Positions 1 to 8,119 of a stretch of DNA of 64,000 nucleotides are shown one piece after another (the stretch's first letter is position 1; each line of letters begins with the position of its first letter). The position numbers were made by a program, and so were the translations under genes. The notes under the pieces were generated by a model. That model searched no databases. It saw only the letters and a program-made list of their open reading frames with translations, and had not been told where the DNA came from. Source of the DNA: Phenylobacterium aquaticum. GTDB lineage: Bacteria > Pseudomonadota > Alphaproteobacteria > Caulobacterales > Caulobacteraceae. The stretch is taken from contig NZ_JALDPT010000002.1 in the NCBI RefSeq assembly GCF_022695515.1, positions 1-64,000 of the forward strand, read 5' to 3'.

Positions 1-92
1 GTTAGCCGCGACCGCGCGCCACACCCGGGCATTGCATCCCCAAACCGGGTAATTTCATCTTGCGTAAAGACCTGCGCCGGATAGTCCGGCCC

Positions 93-1802
93 ATGCAGAC
101 GCTTACCCATTTTGAGGTGTTTGGTCGCCGCCGGCGCGTGCTAAATCTGGAACATTCTCTTGAAAATCAAGAGAATGCAGTGCAACTGGCCAATGACATG
201 CTGGCCAGCGGCGAGTTCGTCGCCATCAAGGTCAGCCGCGAGACCCGCGATCCCGAGACGGGCGAGTTCACCAGCAGCATCATCCGCAAGGAGGGGGACT
301 TCAGCGCGCCCGCGCCCAAGCGCCCAAACCCTGGGGTGAGCGCGCCGCCGACCTGCAAGGCGGCGGCGGACCTCTACGGGCCCCAGGCCCGGGTGAAGAT
401 CGCCGAGTTCCTCGAAGGCTGGCTGGGCCGCAAGTCGGTCACCGCCTTTGAACTGCTGCACCGCATGGATCTGGTCGATTCCCTGCGCAATGCGGGCAGC
501 GAGTTCCAGCACGCCATCCAGAAATTCGCCGTGCCTGAGGCCCTGTCGCGCGGCTCGAATGTGCACGAGGTGATCCGCAGCCTGCATCCGCTGATCGACC
601 AGGCGGCCTCGCGCCTGCGCGCCGCCACCAAGGGCCAGCAGTTTCCGCTGGTCACCCCGTCGGATTTCGCGGCGGCCTGCGAGGCCCTGGTCGAGCAGGA
701 CGAGCGCCTCTTCCTGCTGGCCGGCGCGGTCGCCGCCGACCTCGGCCTGGCCGAGACCTGGAGCGGGAAGCTCGACCGGCTGCTCGCCCTGGCCGAGGCG
801 GCGCCCAAGGCCGGGGCCGGCCGCGACCTGGCGCTCCACGTCCTGGCCCAGCCCCTGGGCGAGATGCTCAACAGCGCCCAGGTCATGAACGACGTCCTGG
901 GCGAGGACCTGGATCTGGGGGCGCGCCTGGCGGCCACCGCCCAGCTGATCGCGCCGGCAGCGATCGCCGTGGTCGCGCAGATGGATCCGACCGCGGCGGC
1001 CCTGATCCCGCCGCCGACCCGCCCGGCGGCCCGGATCGGCAAGCTGCTCGCCGACAGCCGGATGGGCGTGCTGCGCGGCCTGGTCGGCAAGCGTATTCTC
1101 GCCGAGATCGCCAGCCAGAAGCGCCTGAGGCCCGCCGACGCCGCACAGGAGGTGGAGATCGCGCGCGCTCTGGCCACCACCCTGACCGTGGCGGCCGACA
1201 AGCAGATGACCTCGGAGGCCGTGCGCGAGGCTTTCATCGCCCGCTCCGCGGCCCTGGTCGGCTCGGAGTTCGTGTCGGCCTATCTGAAGACCCCGCGCCC
1301 GGCCATGGCCGAGGCCCTGGCGCTCACCCGCCTCTTGGAAAGCGTGGTGGGCGGCGCCCACAAGCGCCAGGCCGTCCGCTGGCTGCTCTCCAGCGTGACC
1401 TCCCTGCGCTTCGAGACCGAGATCCATTCGCCGGGCCTTCCGGCGGCCGAGCGCCTCGCCCAGCTGGCCGGGCTCTATCGGCGGGTCGCGCGCACCGGCA
1501 AGGACGCCGCCGGGGTGGAGCCGCTGCTGATGCTGCTGGGCGAACTGGGCGGCAAGATCGAGGCCGAGGCCAAGCTGATCGCCAACCTCCATCGCGGCTA
1601 CACCCCGCCGGTCCAGAAGCTGCAGGTCCTGATCCGCATGGCCGCGGGGGAAACCGCGCCGCCGGGCCCGGCGGCCGACCGCGCCAAGCGGGAGGCCAAC
1701 CGGGTGATGAACCAGCCGGAGACCACCGAGGAGCTGTCGCGCGAACCCAAGGTCCTGCACCAGATCCAGACCCTGATGCGGGCGCTGGACAAGGCCGCCT
1801 AG
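93..1802 (+). CDS. Conserved hypothetical protein, about 569 aa, mostly helical
   Basis: I do not recognise a named family. From the ATG at 93 the product starts MQTLTHFEVF; a TTG at 60 in the same frame would add 11 residues. Residues 1-65 look like a small alpha/beta domain containing VAIKVSRETRDPETGEF, a pattern I associate with N-terminal domains of uncharacterised Caulobacteraceae proteins. The remaining ~500 residues are Ala/Leu/Glu-rich amphipathic helices with no signal peptide or membrane segment, so a cytosolic helical-repeat scaffold is likely. It is transcribed convergently with hslO, whose stop lies 10 bp away. Codons around 150-180 are unusually AT-rich and contain a perfect inverted repeat, listed separately. 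Function unknown. Confidence 0.7.
   Translation: MQTLTHFEVFGRRRRVLNLEHSLENQENAVQLANDMLASGEFVAIKVSRETRDPETGEFTSSIIRKEGDFSAPAPKRPNPGVSAPPTCKAAADLYGPQARVKIAEFLEGWLGRKSVTAFELLHRMDLVDSLRNAGSEFQHAIQKFAVPEALSRGSNVHEVIRSLHPLIDQAASRLRAATKGQQFPLVTPSDFAAACEALVEQDERLFLLAGAVAADLGLAETWSGKLDRLLALAEAAPKAGAGRDLALHVLAQPLGEMLNSAQVMNDVLGEDLDLGARLAATAQLIAPAAIAVVAQMDPTAAALIPPPTRPAARIGKLLADSRMGVLRGLVGKRILAEIASQKRLRPADAAQEVEIARALATTLTVAADKQMTSEAVREAFIARSAALVGSEFVSAYLKTPRPAMAEALALTRLLESVVGGAHKRQAVRWLLSSVTSLRFETEIHSPGLPAAERLAQLAGLYRRVARTGKDAAGVEPLLMLLGELGGKIEAEAKLIANLHRGYTPPVQKLQVLIRMAAGETAPPGPAADRAKREANRVMNQPETTEELSREPKVLHQIQTLMRALDKAA
153..177. repeat. Perfect 11-bp inverted repeat inside the start of the first gene
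   Basis: CATTCTCTTGA (153-163) is followed by AAA and then its exact reverse complement TCAAGAGAATG (167-177). It lies about 60 bp after the likely ATG, in a locally AT-rich stretch of an otherwise GC-rich gene. It could form an RNA hairpin or serve as a protein-binding palindrome. No function is shown. Confidence 0.6.
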
Positions 1803-1811
1803 AGGCGGCCC

Positions 1812-2723
1812 CTACTCCGCCGTCAGTTCGTCCGGGGTCAGGGCGTAGACCGTCGAGCAATATTCGCAGGTCACGCGGATACGGCCGTCGTCCTCGACCA
1901 TCTCCGCCCGCTCCGCGGCGCTGAACGAGTTCAGCACGCTGGCGATGCGGGCCGGCGAGCAGCGGCAGAAGGCCTGCAGGGCCATGGGTTCGAACACCCT
2001 CACCCCGTCCTCGTGGAACAGGCGGAACAGCAGGGTCTCGGCCGAGATGGTCGGATCGATCAGCTCGTCCTCGCCGATGGTCTCGAAGAAGGCCTGAGTG
2101 CGGACCCAGGCCTCGGCCGTGGGGCCCCGCGCCTCGTCCTCGGCGATGTTCTGGATCAGCATGCCGCCGGCGCGCCAGGTCGGCCCGTCGCCAGTGTCCA
2201 GCTGGCCCACGGCCAGGCGCACGCGGGTGGGGGTCTGTTCCGACTGGGCGAAATACTGCTCGGCGCAGAGGGCCAGGGTCTCGCCCTCGATGGTGGTGAT
2301 GCCCTGATAGCGGTCCATGTCCGGGCCCTGGTCCACGGTCATGATGAACACGCCCTCGCCCAGCAGGGTCTTGGCGCCCGGCCGTACGAAGCCTTTGGCC
2401 GCCTCGGCCACGGCGACGTCGTCATAGCGGCAATAGCCGCGCAGGGAGCCGGACGTGTCGTAGTCGCAGACCACGTAACGGACCGGGCCATTGCCCTGGG
2501 CCTGGACGATAAGCCGGCCCTCGAACTTCAGGTTCGACCCGACCAGGGCCGCCAGCGCGCAGGCCTCGCCCAGCAGGTTCGCCACCGGCTCGGGATAGTC
2601 ATGACCTTTCAGGATCTTGTCGACCGCGGCGCCCATCCGGGCCAGGCGGCCGCGCACGGGCTCGCCCTCGATCTGGAAGGGCGCGACAAGGTTGTCGGCG
2701 GCGACGGTCGCGTGTGCGGTCAT
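1812..2723 (-). CDS. hslO: Hsp33 redox-regulated chaperone
   Basis: The 303-aa product matches the Hsp33 family in length and layout: an N-terminal substrate-binding domain and a C-terminal zinc-binding redox switch. The four zinc cysteines are visible as CRC (in AFCRCSPARI) and CEYC (in VTCEYCSTVY) near the C terminus. In this family, oxidation releases zinc and activates holdase activity against aggregation of oxidised cytosolic proteins. I chose the ATG at 2723 (MTAHATVAADNL) because the 28 codons upstream read like non-coding sequence. It is the last gene of an argD-argF-hslO run on the minus strand, 96 bp after argF. Confidence 0.93.
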   Translation of the reverse strand: MTAHATVAADNLVAPFQIEGEPVRGRLARMGAAVDKILKGHDYPEPVANLLGEACALAALVGSNLKFEGRLIVQAQGNGPVRYVVCDYDTSGSLRGYCRYDDVAVAEAAKGFVRPGAKTLLGEGVFIMTVDQGPDMDRYQGITTIEGETLALCAEQYFAQSEQTPTRVRLAVGQLDTGDGPTWRAGGMLIQNIAEDEARGPTAEAWVRTQAFFETIGEDELIDPTISAETLLFRLFHEDGVRVFEPMALQAFCRCSPARIASVLNSFSAAERAEMVEDDGRIRVTCEYCSTVYALTPDELTAE

Positions 2724-2819
2724 GGGGTGTCGGGTCTCGCGGGAAGTGACGCGGTGATATAGGGGCTGACGCCGCCCGTTGCGAGGGCGCCCCGATCCCC
2801 GCGTCAAAACACGCCGGCC

Positions 2820-3755
2820 TCAGATCGCCCGGAAGCACCAGGCCAGGATCGACTTCTGGGCGTGGATGCGGTTTTCCGCCTCGTCCCAGACCAGGCTCTT
2901 GGGACCGTCGATCACCTCGTCGGTGACCTCCTCGCCGCGGTGGGCCGGCAGGCAGTGCAGGAACACCCCGTCCTTGGCCGACAGCGCCATCAGGCCGTCG
3001 TCGACCTGATAGGGCTCAAGCGCCTCGATGCGCTCGTCATGGTCCTTGTCGCCCATGGAGACCCAGGTGTCGGCGATGACGCAGTCGGCGCCGGCGACGG
3101 CTTCGCGCGGGTCGCGGGTGATCTCGATGCGGCCCTGCTGCTCCTCGGCCCGGGCCAGGTCCATCAGATCGGGATGGTACAGCGCCGGACAGGCGATGTT
3201 CAGCTTGAAGCCCAGCTTCGGGGCGGCATGGATGAAGCTGGAGCAGACATTGTTGCCGTCGCCGACCCAGGCCAGCGTCTTGCCGCGGATCGGCCCCCGC
3301 GACTCCTCGATGGTCATGATGTCGGCCAGGATCTGGCAGGGGTGGCTCTTGTCGGTCAGGCCGTTGATCACCGGCACGGAGGACGAGAAGGCGAAGCGCT
3401 CCACGTCCTCATGGTTGTTGGCGCGGATCATCACGGCGTCGACCATGCGCGACAGCACCTTGGCGGTGTCCTCGATGGTCTCGCCGCGGCCGAGCTGCAT
3501 GTCGGAAGCCGTCGAGATGATGCCCGAGCCGCCCAGCTGGCGGATCGCCGCGTCGAAGGAGAAGCGGGTGCGGGTGGAGTTTTTCTCGAAGATCATCGCC
3601 AGCACGCGGTCGCGGCCGGGGGCGTCGGCGTCCACGCGGCCCTGGGGCCAGCCGGCGCGGGCCTTCTTGCGCGCGTGCGCGTCGTCGAGAATGGCGCGGA
3701 TGTCGGCGGCCTCAAGCCGCCACAGGTCGAGGAAGTGTCTCGGAGCTTGGGTCAT
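2820..3755 (-). CDS. argF: Ornithine carbamoyltransferase (anabolic)
   Basis: This 311-aa enzyme converts ornithine and carbamoyl phosphate to citrulline in arginine biosynthesis. The carbamoyl-phosphate motif STRTR, the HPCQ motif and the HCLPAHR motif, which holds the catalytic cysteine, are all present and in the expected order. Length is normal. It lies 110 bp downstream of argD, with hairpin-forming sequence in the gap, and upstream of hslO, which suggests co-transcription. Two GANTC sites (3821-3825 and 3835-3839) lie in the argD-argF gap. The start at 3755 gives the usual short N terminus before the substrate-binding domain. Confidence 0.95.
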   Translation of the reverse strand: MTQAPRHFLDLWRLEAADIRAILDDAHARKKARAGWPQGRVDADAPGRDRVLAMIFEKNSTRTRFSFDAAIRQLGGSGIISTASDMQLGRGETIEDTAKVLSRMVDAVMIRANNHEDVERFAFSSSVPVINGLTDKSHPCQILADIMTIEESRGPIRGKTLAWVGDGNNVCSSFIHAAPKLGFKLNIACPALYHPDLMDLARAEEQQGRIEITRDPREAVAGADCVIADTWVSMGDKDHDERIEALEPYQVDDGLMALSAKDGVFLHCLPAHRGEEVTDEVIDGPKSLVWDEAENRIHAQKSILAWCFRAI

Positions 3756-3778
3756 TGCGATCCCCCAATTCCCGCTTT

Positions 3779-3860
3779 CCCCGGGAAATAGCCCGGGGTC
3801 CAGGTTCGGCCTGGTCGCGAGAATCCTGATGTTTGAGTCCCGGCCTCCGCCGGAAACCGG
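3779..3860. repeat. Cluster of short palindromes between argD and argF
   Basis: Two perfect hairpins can be read: CCCCGGG (3779-3785) with CCCGGGG (3792-3798), and CCAGG (3800-3804) with CCTGG (3810-3814). A further GGCCTCCGCCGG palindrome-like stretch follows near 3841. This resembles the short GC-rich intergenic palindromic repeats common in alphaproteobacterial genomes. It could also attenuate transcription between argD and argF. Confidence 0.45.
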
Positions 3861-3865
3861 ATGGA

Positions 3866-5091
3866 CTAGGCGGCGGCCTTGGCCTGGGCGCGCGCGGCTT
3901 CGCAGGCGCGCTCGAGCTTCTCCACCGCCTCACGGGCCTCGTCGAGAGTGAGGGTGAGCGGAGGAAGCAGGCGCACGCAATTGTCGCCGCCGCCGGCGAT
4001 CAGCAGATGCTGGTCGCGGGCGTGCTGCATGAATTCACGGTTCGGGGTGACGAGCTTCAGGCCGATCAAGAGGCCCTTGCCGCGGATGTCGGCGATGACA
4101 TCCGGGAAGCGGGTCTTCAGGCCCTCGAACTGCTGGGTGAAATAGCCGGCGACCTCGCGCACATGGGCCAGGAGTTCGGGGCTGTTCAGCTCTTCCATCG
4201 CCGCCAGGCCGACGGCCATGGCCAGCGGGTTGCCGCCATAGGTCGACCCGTGGGAGCCGACCGTCATGCCCGACCCGGCTTCCGCCGTGGCCAGGCAGGC
4301 GCCGACCGGGAAGCCGCCGCCGAGCGCCTTGGCCACCGCCATGATGTCCGGCTCGATCCCGGCCCACTCATAGGCGAAGAGCTTGCCGGTCCGGCCCAGG
4401 CCGCACTGGATCTCGTCCAGGATCAGCAGGATCCCGTTTTCGTCGCACAGCTTACGCAGGCCGCGCAGGCACACGTCAGGCAGGGCGCGCGCCCGCCCTC
4501 GCCCTGCACCGGCTCGATGATGATCGCCGCGGTGGTCGGGCCGATGGCGGCCTTGAGCGCTTCATGGTCGCCATAGGGCAGCTGGATGAAGCCCGGCATC
4601 GGCGGGCCGAAACCCTCCAGATAGGCGGTGTTGCCCGACGCGTTGACGGCGGCCAGCGTGCGGCCATGGAACGAACCTTCGAAGCCGATGATGTCGATCC
4701 GCTCGGGATGACCCTTGGCCCAGTGATACTTGCGCGCGGTCTTGATGGCGCACTCGACCGCCTCAGTCCCGGAATTGGTGAAGAACACCACGTCGGCGAA
4801 GGTCGCGTCGGTCAGCACCTTGGCGAGCTTTTCCTGGCCCGGGATCGTGAAGATGTTCGAGACGTGCCAGAGCTTTTCGGCCTGGTCCTTCACCGCCTGC
4901 ACCAGCTTGGGATTGGCGTGGCCCAGCGCATTGACCGCGATGCCGGCCATGCAGTCGAGATAGGCGTCCCCGTCGGTGGTGAAAAGTCGCGCGCCCTCGC
5001 CTCGCTCGAACGCCAGCGGGGTGCGGTTGTACACGCCCATGATGTGATCGCTGGGAACGGGCGGGCTTTGCGTCGCCGTCTTTTCAGTCAC
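3866..5091 (-). CDS. argD: Acetylornithine aminotransferase, frameshifted in this sequence
   Basis: This PLP-dependent class-III aminotransferase makes N-acetylornithine in arginine biosynthesis. The first part (from 5091) carries the N-terminal half, including [13 protein letters not shown] and [10 protein letters not shown]. The second part (to 3866) carries [15 protein letters not shown] and, beyond it, the [15 protein letters not shown] lysine motif. The two halves are in different frames and join near 4491-4497. Adding one base to the C run in GCCCG restores [15 protein letters not shown], the expected family sequence, and gives about 408 aa. I chose the GTG at 5091 because GAGAAGG lies just upstream. 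It heads the argD-argF-hslO run. The break is more likely a sequencing error than a pseudogene. Confidence 0.88.
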
Positions 5092-5233
5092 GGTGGAAGC
5101 CTTCTCAAAAGATAGCGTCCCCGGCGCGGGGCGACGGGGACTTGAAGGCTTTGCGTTTTCAAGCCAAGGGCCCCGGTTGTCAATCGCAAGGATGTGACAT
5201 CGCCGCGCGCGGGTCCCTTGGCGGATCAGGGAT

Positions 5234-5737
5234 TCAGGGGTGGGCGCCGAACATCTGGCCCGCGACCTGCGGGGTGTAGAAGGCCAGATACCGCCGCGTG
5301 CCCTCCGGCGGCAGCACCTCGACCAGGTTGCGGTTGTCGACCCACAGCTCAACCAGGTCGAACACGCCGCCCCGGTCGCAATGGACCGCGCGCCAGCCTT
5401 GGGCCTCGCCGAGCGCGACGATCTCCTCGGCGGAAAGCCGGCTTGTCATCGCCACATGGAAGCCGCTGGGCGACTGGTCGTCGCCGTCCTGGCGGATCTG
5501 GGTCTCCCAGGGCATGACCACCGGGCCGCCGACCGCTTGGCCCGCTTCGCCGCGGCCCATGTGATGGGCCGTCGCGGCGGGCACCACCTCGACCCCCAGG
5601 CCCGACCCGTCCCGGGCGATGGCCACCCAGGCGCCCTCGACCACGGGAAAGGGCATGACGGCGCCGTCGATGATCCGGCCGAAGACTTCCGCGGCGCGCT
5701 GCGGGTCGCGGGCGGGGATGGAGAAATGGGCGATCAT
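5234..5737 (-). CDS. VOC (glyoxalase/bleomycin-resistance) family protein
   Basis: The 167-aa product starts [20 protein letters not shown], typical of a vicinal-oxygen-chelate fold module (a beta strand followed by an AA-FY/FG helix), with a central VEVVP strand and a C-terminal [20 protein letters not shown] strand. Such proteins bind a metal and act on small molecules, or sequester them. The substrate is not predictable here. Its ATG overlaps the TetR gene stop by 4 bp (ATGA), so the two are translationally coupled and the regulator probably controls this gene. Residues after the fold include an [16 protein letters not shown] tail. Confidence 0.75.
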   Translation of the reverse strand: MIAHFSIPARDPQRAAEVFGRIIDGAVMPFPVVEGAWVAIARDGSGLGVEVVPAATAHHMGRGEAGQAVGGPVVMPWETQIRQDGDDQSPSGFHVAMTSRLSAEEIVALGEAQGWRAVHCDRGGVFDLVELWVDNRNLVEVLPPEGTRRYLAFYTPQVAGQMFGAHP

Positions 5738-6384
5738 TCTGCGGGGTCCTTTTCGGGGGCGCCCGCCTGTGCGGGCCGGATGGGGGCCGATCCGCGGGCT
5801 TGCAGATCGGCCAGGAGGGTTTGGGCGGCCCAGGCGGCGGCCTGTGCGGAGGCCTCGCCGTCCAGGCCCCATTGCTCGCGCATGGAGACCCAGCCGTAGG
5901 CGGAATAGAGCAGCTGAAGGACCGCAGCCGCCTTGCGGCGCTCGGGCGAGGGCAGGTCCGGAACCGTGGCGTCGAGGATCCCCATGAAGGCGGCTTCGCG
6001 CTCGGCGTTCAGGCTCTCCCGGACCTTCAGTCCCTCCTCGGTGCGGATCGCCGCCAGGATGTGGGCCGGCGCGGCGTCGAAGCTCGCATAGAGCGGCGCA
6101 AGCTTGCCGACGATCTCGTCGCTGGTCTCCGGCAGGCCCACGGTCACGCCGCTGCGGCGATTGAGCCATGTCCAGAGTCCCTGCAGCAGCAGGTCTCGAT
6201 TGGGGAAGTGGCGATAGACCGTGATCTCCCGCACGCCGGCGCGGGCGGCGACGGCCCGCACGGTGGCGGCCTCGACGCGGCCGTCCTCCTCATAGATCGC
6301 AGCCATGGCGGCCAGGATCTTCTCCCGCGTCGCCTCCGCCTGGGACTGGCGGAGGAGGGAATTATATGTTCTCGCCTCACTCAT
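5734..6384 (-). CDS. TetR-family transcriptional regulator
   Basis: In this 216-aa protein residues 15-65 form a TetR DNA-binding domain: TREKILAAMAAIYEEDG, then ATVRAVAARAGVREITVYRHFPNRDLLLQ, with the characteristic helix-turn-helix ending in TVYRHF. The C-terminal two thirds are the variable ligand-binding helices. It overlaps the VOC gene by 4 bp, so the pair is an operon. A short palindrome (6390-6401) just upstream of its start codon is a candidate autoregulatory operator. The inducer is unknown. Confidence 0.88.
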   Translation of the reverse strand: MSEARTYNSLLRQSQAEATREKILAAMAAIYEEDGRVEAATVRAVAARAGVREITVYRHFPNRDLLLQGLWTWLNRRSGVTVGLPETSDEIVGKLAPLYASFDAAPAHILAAIRTEEGLKVRESLNAEREAAFMGILDATVPDLPSPERRKAAAVLQLLYSAYGWVSMREQWGLDGEASAQAAAWAAQTLLADLQARGSAPIRPAQAGAPEKDPAE

Positions 6385-6389
6385 GATGA

Positions 6390-6401
6390 TAGTACGTATT
6401 A
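6390..6401. promoter_or_regulatory. Imperfect palindrome, candidate TetR operator
   Basis: TAGTACGTATTA is symmetric at 10 of 12 positions around TACGTA and lies 6 bp upstream of the tetR start codon in an AT-rich patch. Position and symmetry suit an autoregulatory operator. This is inference only. Confidence 0.35.
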
Positions 6402-6427
6402 CATCAATATGGGCGGCGCAACATGAA

Positions 6428-6456
6428 AAAGGCCCGCGCCAGGAGCGCGGGCCTTT
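6428..6456 (-). terminator. Rho-independent terminator of the ABC-2 permease gene
   Basis: The perfect 12-bp stem AAAGGCCCGCGC (6428-6439) and GCGCGGGCCTTT (6445-6456) has a 5-nt loop. Read on the minus strand it ends in a run of T. It lies 26 bp past the stop of the permease gene at 6482. Confidence 0.85.
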
Positions 6457-6481
6457 CGGAACCCCAAACCTTTGAAGGTGT

Positions 6482-7312
6482 TTAGGTTTTGATCTTGTAG
6501 CCGGTCTCGAACATCCACAGGCAGACCGAGGTCAGGGCGACGACCAGGCCGGCGGTCATCAGGACGCCGGTATAAAGCGAGCCTTCGGCATGACCGATGA
6601 AGCCGTAGCGGAAGCCGTCGATCAGATAGAAGAACGGGTTGAAGTGACTGCCCGTCCGGAACGGCTCCGGCAAGCGATCGACCAGATAGAAGGTGCCCGA
6701 CAGGAAGGTCATGGGCATGACGATGAAGTTCGTCACCACCGCCATGTTGTCGAACTTCTCGGCCCACAGCCCGGCCATGACGCCGAGCAGGCCGAGGATC
6801 AGGGCCGCGCCCAGGCCGAAATAGAGCACCGCCCACAGGTGGGTCACCGGCACATGGGCGAAGGGCATGACCACGATCGCGGTGACCAGCCCGACCAGGA
6901 TGCCACGGGTCGCCGCGCCGAGGGCGAAGCCGGCCACATGTTCCGGCGGGGTGAGCGGCGGGGTCAGGAAGTCGCCGATCAGGCCGTTCATCTTGGCCTG
7001 CAGCAGGCTGGACGACGAATTGGCGAAGGCGTTGTTGAGGATGGCCATCATGATCAGGCCGGGCGCCACGAAGGTGCCGAAGGCGACGCCATGGACCGGC
7101 GGCCGGGCGCCCTGGGCGGCGACCACGAAGACCATCATGTAGAGCAGCGAGGTTACGACCGGCGCGGCCAGGGTCTGCATCCCCACCTTCCAGAAGCGGC
7201 GTACTTCGCGCTGATAGAGGGTCTTCAGTCCGGCCCAGTTCACCCCATGATAGTTGCGGGGCTCAGGCGGCAGGACGGCTTCGTCGATCGGCATATCCTT
7301 CATATCCGCCAT
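6482..7312 (-). CDS. ABC-2 type transporter permease
   Basis: This inner-membrane permease has about six hydrophobic segments. The first lies near VVTSLLYMMVFVVA and the last near LVVALTSVCLWMF. Characteristic ABC-2 features are GLIMMAILNNAFANSSSSLLQAKMNG after the first pair of helices and the VMPMTFLSGTFYLVDRLP segment before the final helix. In this family the protein pairs with a separate ATPase to export lipids, polysaccharides or drugs. No ATPase gene is adjacent, so the partner must lie elsewhere. I chose the ATG at 7312 (MADMKDMPIDEAV); a Met 12 codons earlier (7348) is possible. A strong terminator follows the gene. Confidence 0.87.
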   Translation of the reverse strand: MADMKDMPIDEAVLPPEPRNYHGVNWAGLKTLYQREVRRFWKVGMQTLAAPVVTSLLYMMVFVVAAQGARPPVHGVAFGTFVAPGLIMMAILNNAFANSSSSLLQAKMNGLIGDFLTPPLTPPEHVAGFALGAATRGILVGLVTAIVVMPFAHVPVTHLWAVLYFGLGAALILGLLGVMAGLWAEKFDNMAVVTNFIVMPMTFLSGTFYLVDRLPEPFRTGSHFNPFFYLIDGFRYGFIGHAEGSLYTGVLMTAGLVVALTSVCLWMFETGYKIKT

Positions 7313-7413
7313 GTGCGCGCTCACGCGCGCCGGCGCAAGAGCGGCCAAGGGTGCGACAGTGCGACGCTATATATGGTTCCTGTGGACGAACCCCGGGGCG
7401 CCTATTGTGGTCA

Positions 7414-7428
7414 TTAAGGAACTGTTTA
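7414..7428. promoter_or_regulatory. CtrA-like box upstream of gcrA
   Basis: TTAAGGAACTGTTTA matches the CtrA consensus TTAA-N7-TTAA at 7 of 8 fixed positions. It lies 113 bp upstream of the gcrA start, between the divergent permease gene and gcrA. In Caulobacter, CtrA is known to repress gcrA. Binding here is inferred from sequence alone. Confidence 0.42.
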
Positions 7429-7540
7429 CGATATCTGGTAGTTGCTGGTGGCGAGAAAACGAAACGCCACAAGATGTTGATCCTGGCTCGGCCGCGGGGG
7501 CGCCGCCAGGATTTTTGAGAAGCGCGGTGGAGGCGGAAAC

Positions 7541-8052
7541 ATGGGTTGGACTGACGAGCGCGTCGAGACGCTGAAGAAGCTCTGGCAGGATGGCCTCTCG
7601 GCCAGCCAGATCGCCAAACAGCTGGGCGGTGTCACCCGCAACGCTGTGATCGGCAAGGTCCACCGCCTGGGCCTGTCGGGCCGCGCGGCCCCTCCAAGCC
7701 CGCCCGCCCGGTGTTCAAGGCGCCGCGTCCGCAGCGCCCCGCCGCCCAACCGGCCGCCCCGCGCCGCATCGCAGAGCCCACGGCCGTCGCGCCTCAGAGC
7801 GCCGCGCCCGCCCCGGCGCCCGTCCGCTATATCGACGAAGCCCCCGGCTCGGCCACCGTGCTGACGCTCGGCGCCCACATGTGCAAGTGGCCGATCGGCG
7901 ATCCGTCGAGCGACGGCTTCACCTTCTGCGGCCGCCGCCAGTCGGAAGGCCCCTATTGCAGCGAACACGCCCGCGTCGCCTATCAGCCGGCCCAGACCAA
8001 GAAGCGCTCGGGCGCCTCGGAGCTGGCCCGCTCGCTGCGCCGCTACATCTAA
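7541..8052 (+). CDS. gcrA: Cell-cycle regulator GcrA, frameshifted in this sequence
   Basis: GcrA is a sigma70-associated transcription factor that activates promoters carrying CcrM-methylated GANTC sites during the Caulobacter cell cycle. The N terminus MGWTDERVETLKKLW, followed by GLSASQIAKQLGGVTRNAVIGKVHRLGLSGRAAP, is the conserved helix-turn-helix. The C terminus, with MCKWPIGDPSSDGFTFCGR and GPYCSEHARVAYQP, is the conserved sigma-interacting end. They lie in different frames joined in the C run at 7689-7692. One extra C gives RAAPSKPARPVFKAP and about 170 aa, close to the C. crescentus length. GGAGG lies 7 nt before the ATG. The gene is important for viability in relatives, so the frameshift is probably an error. 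Confidence 0.93.
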
Positions 8053-8119
8053 AAAGATCCGTTGGGGATGAGTTGGCGGGGGTTTGGGTTTCGGCCCGGC
8101 TCCCGCTAACGTCTCCGGC

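Noticed and set aside
141..1760. 539-residue open frame antisense to the first gene
   Set aside because: The protein is low complexity in Gly/Arg/Gln/Leu and mirrors the codon positions of the sense gene; it is a shadow of GC-rich coding DNA.
3821..3839. Two GANTC sites before argF as a cell-cycle promoter
   Set aside because: Two sites lie within a palindromic spacer between operon genes; the density is not clearly above chance and no promoter is evident.
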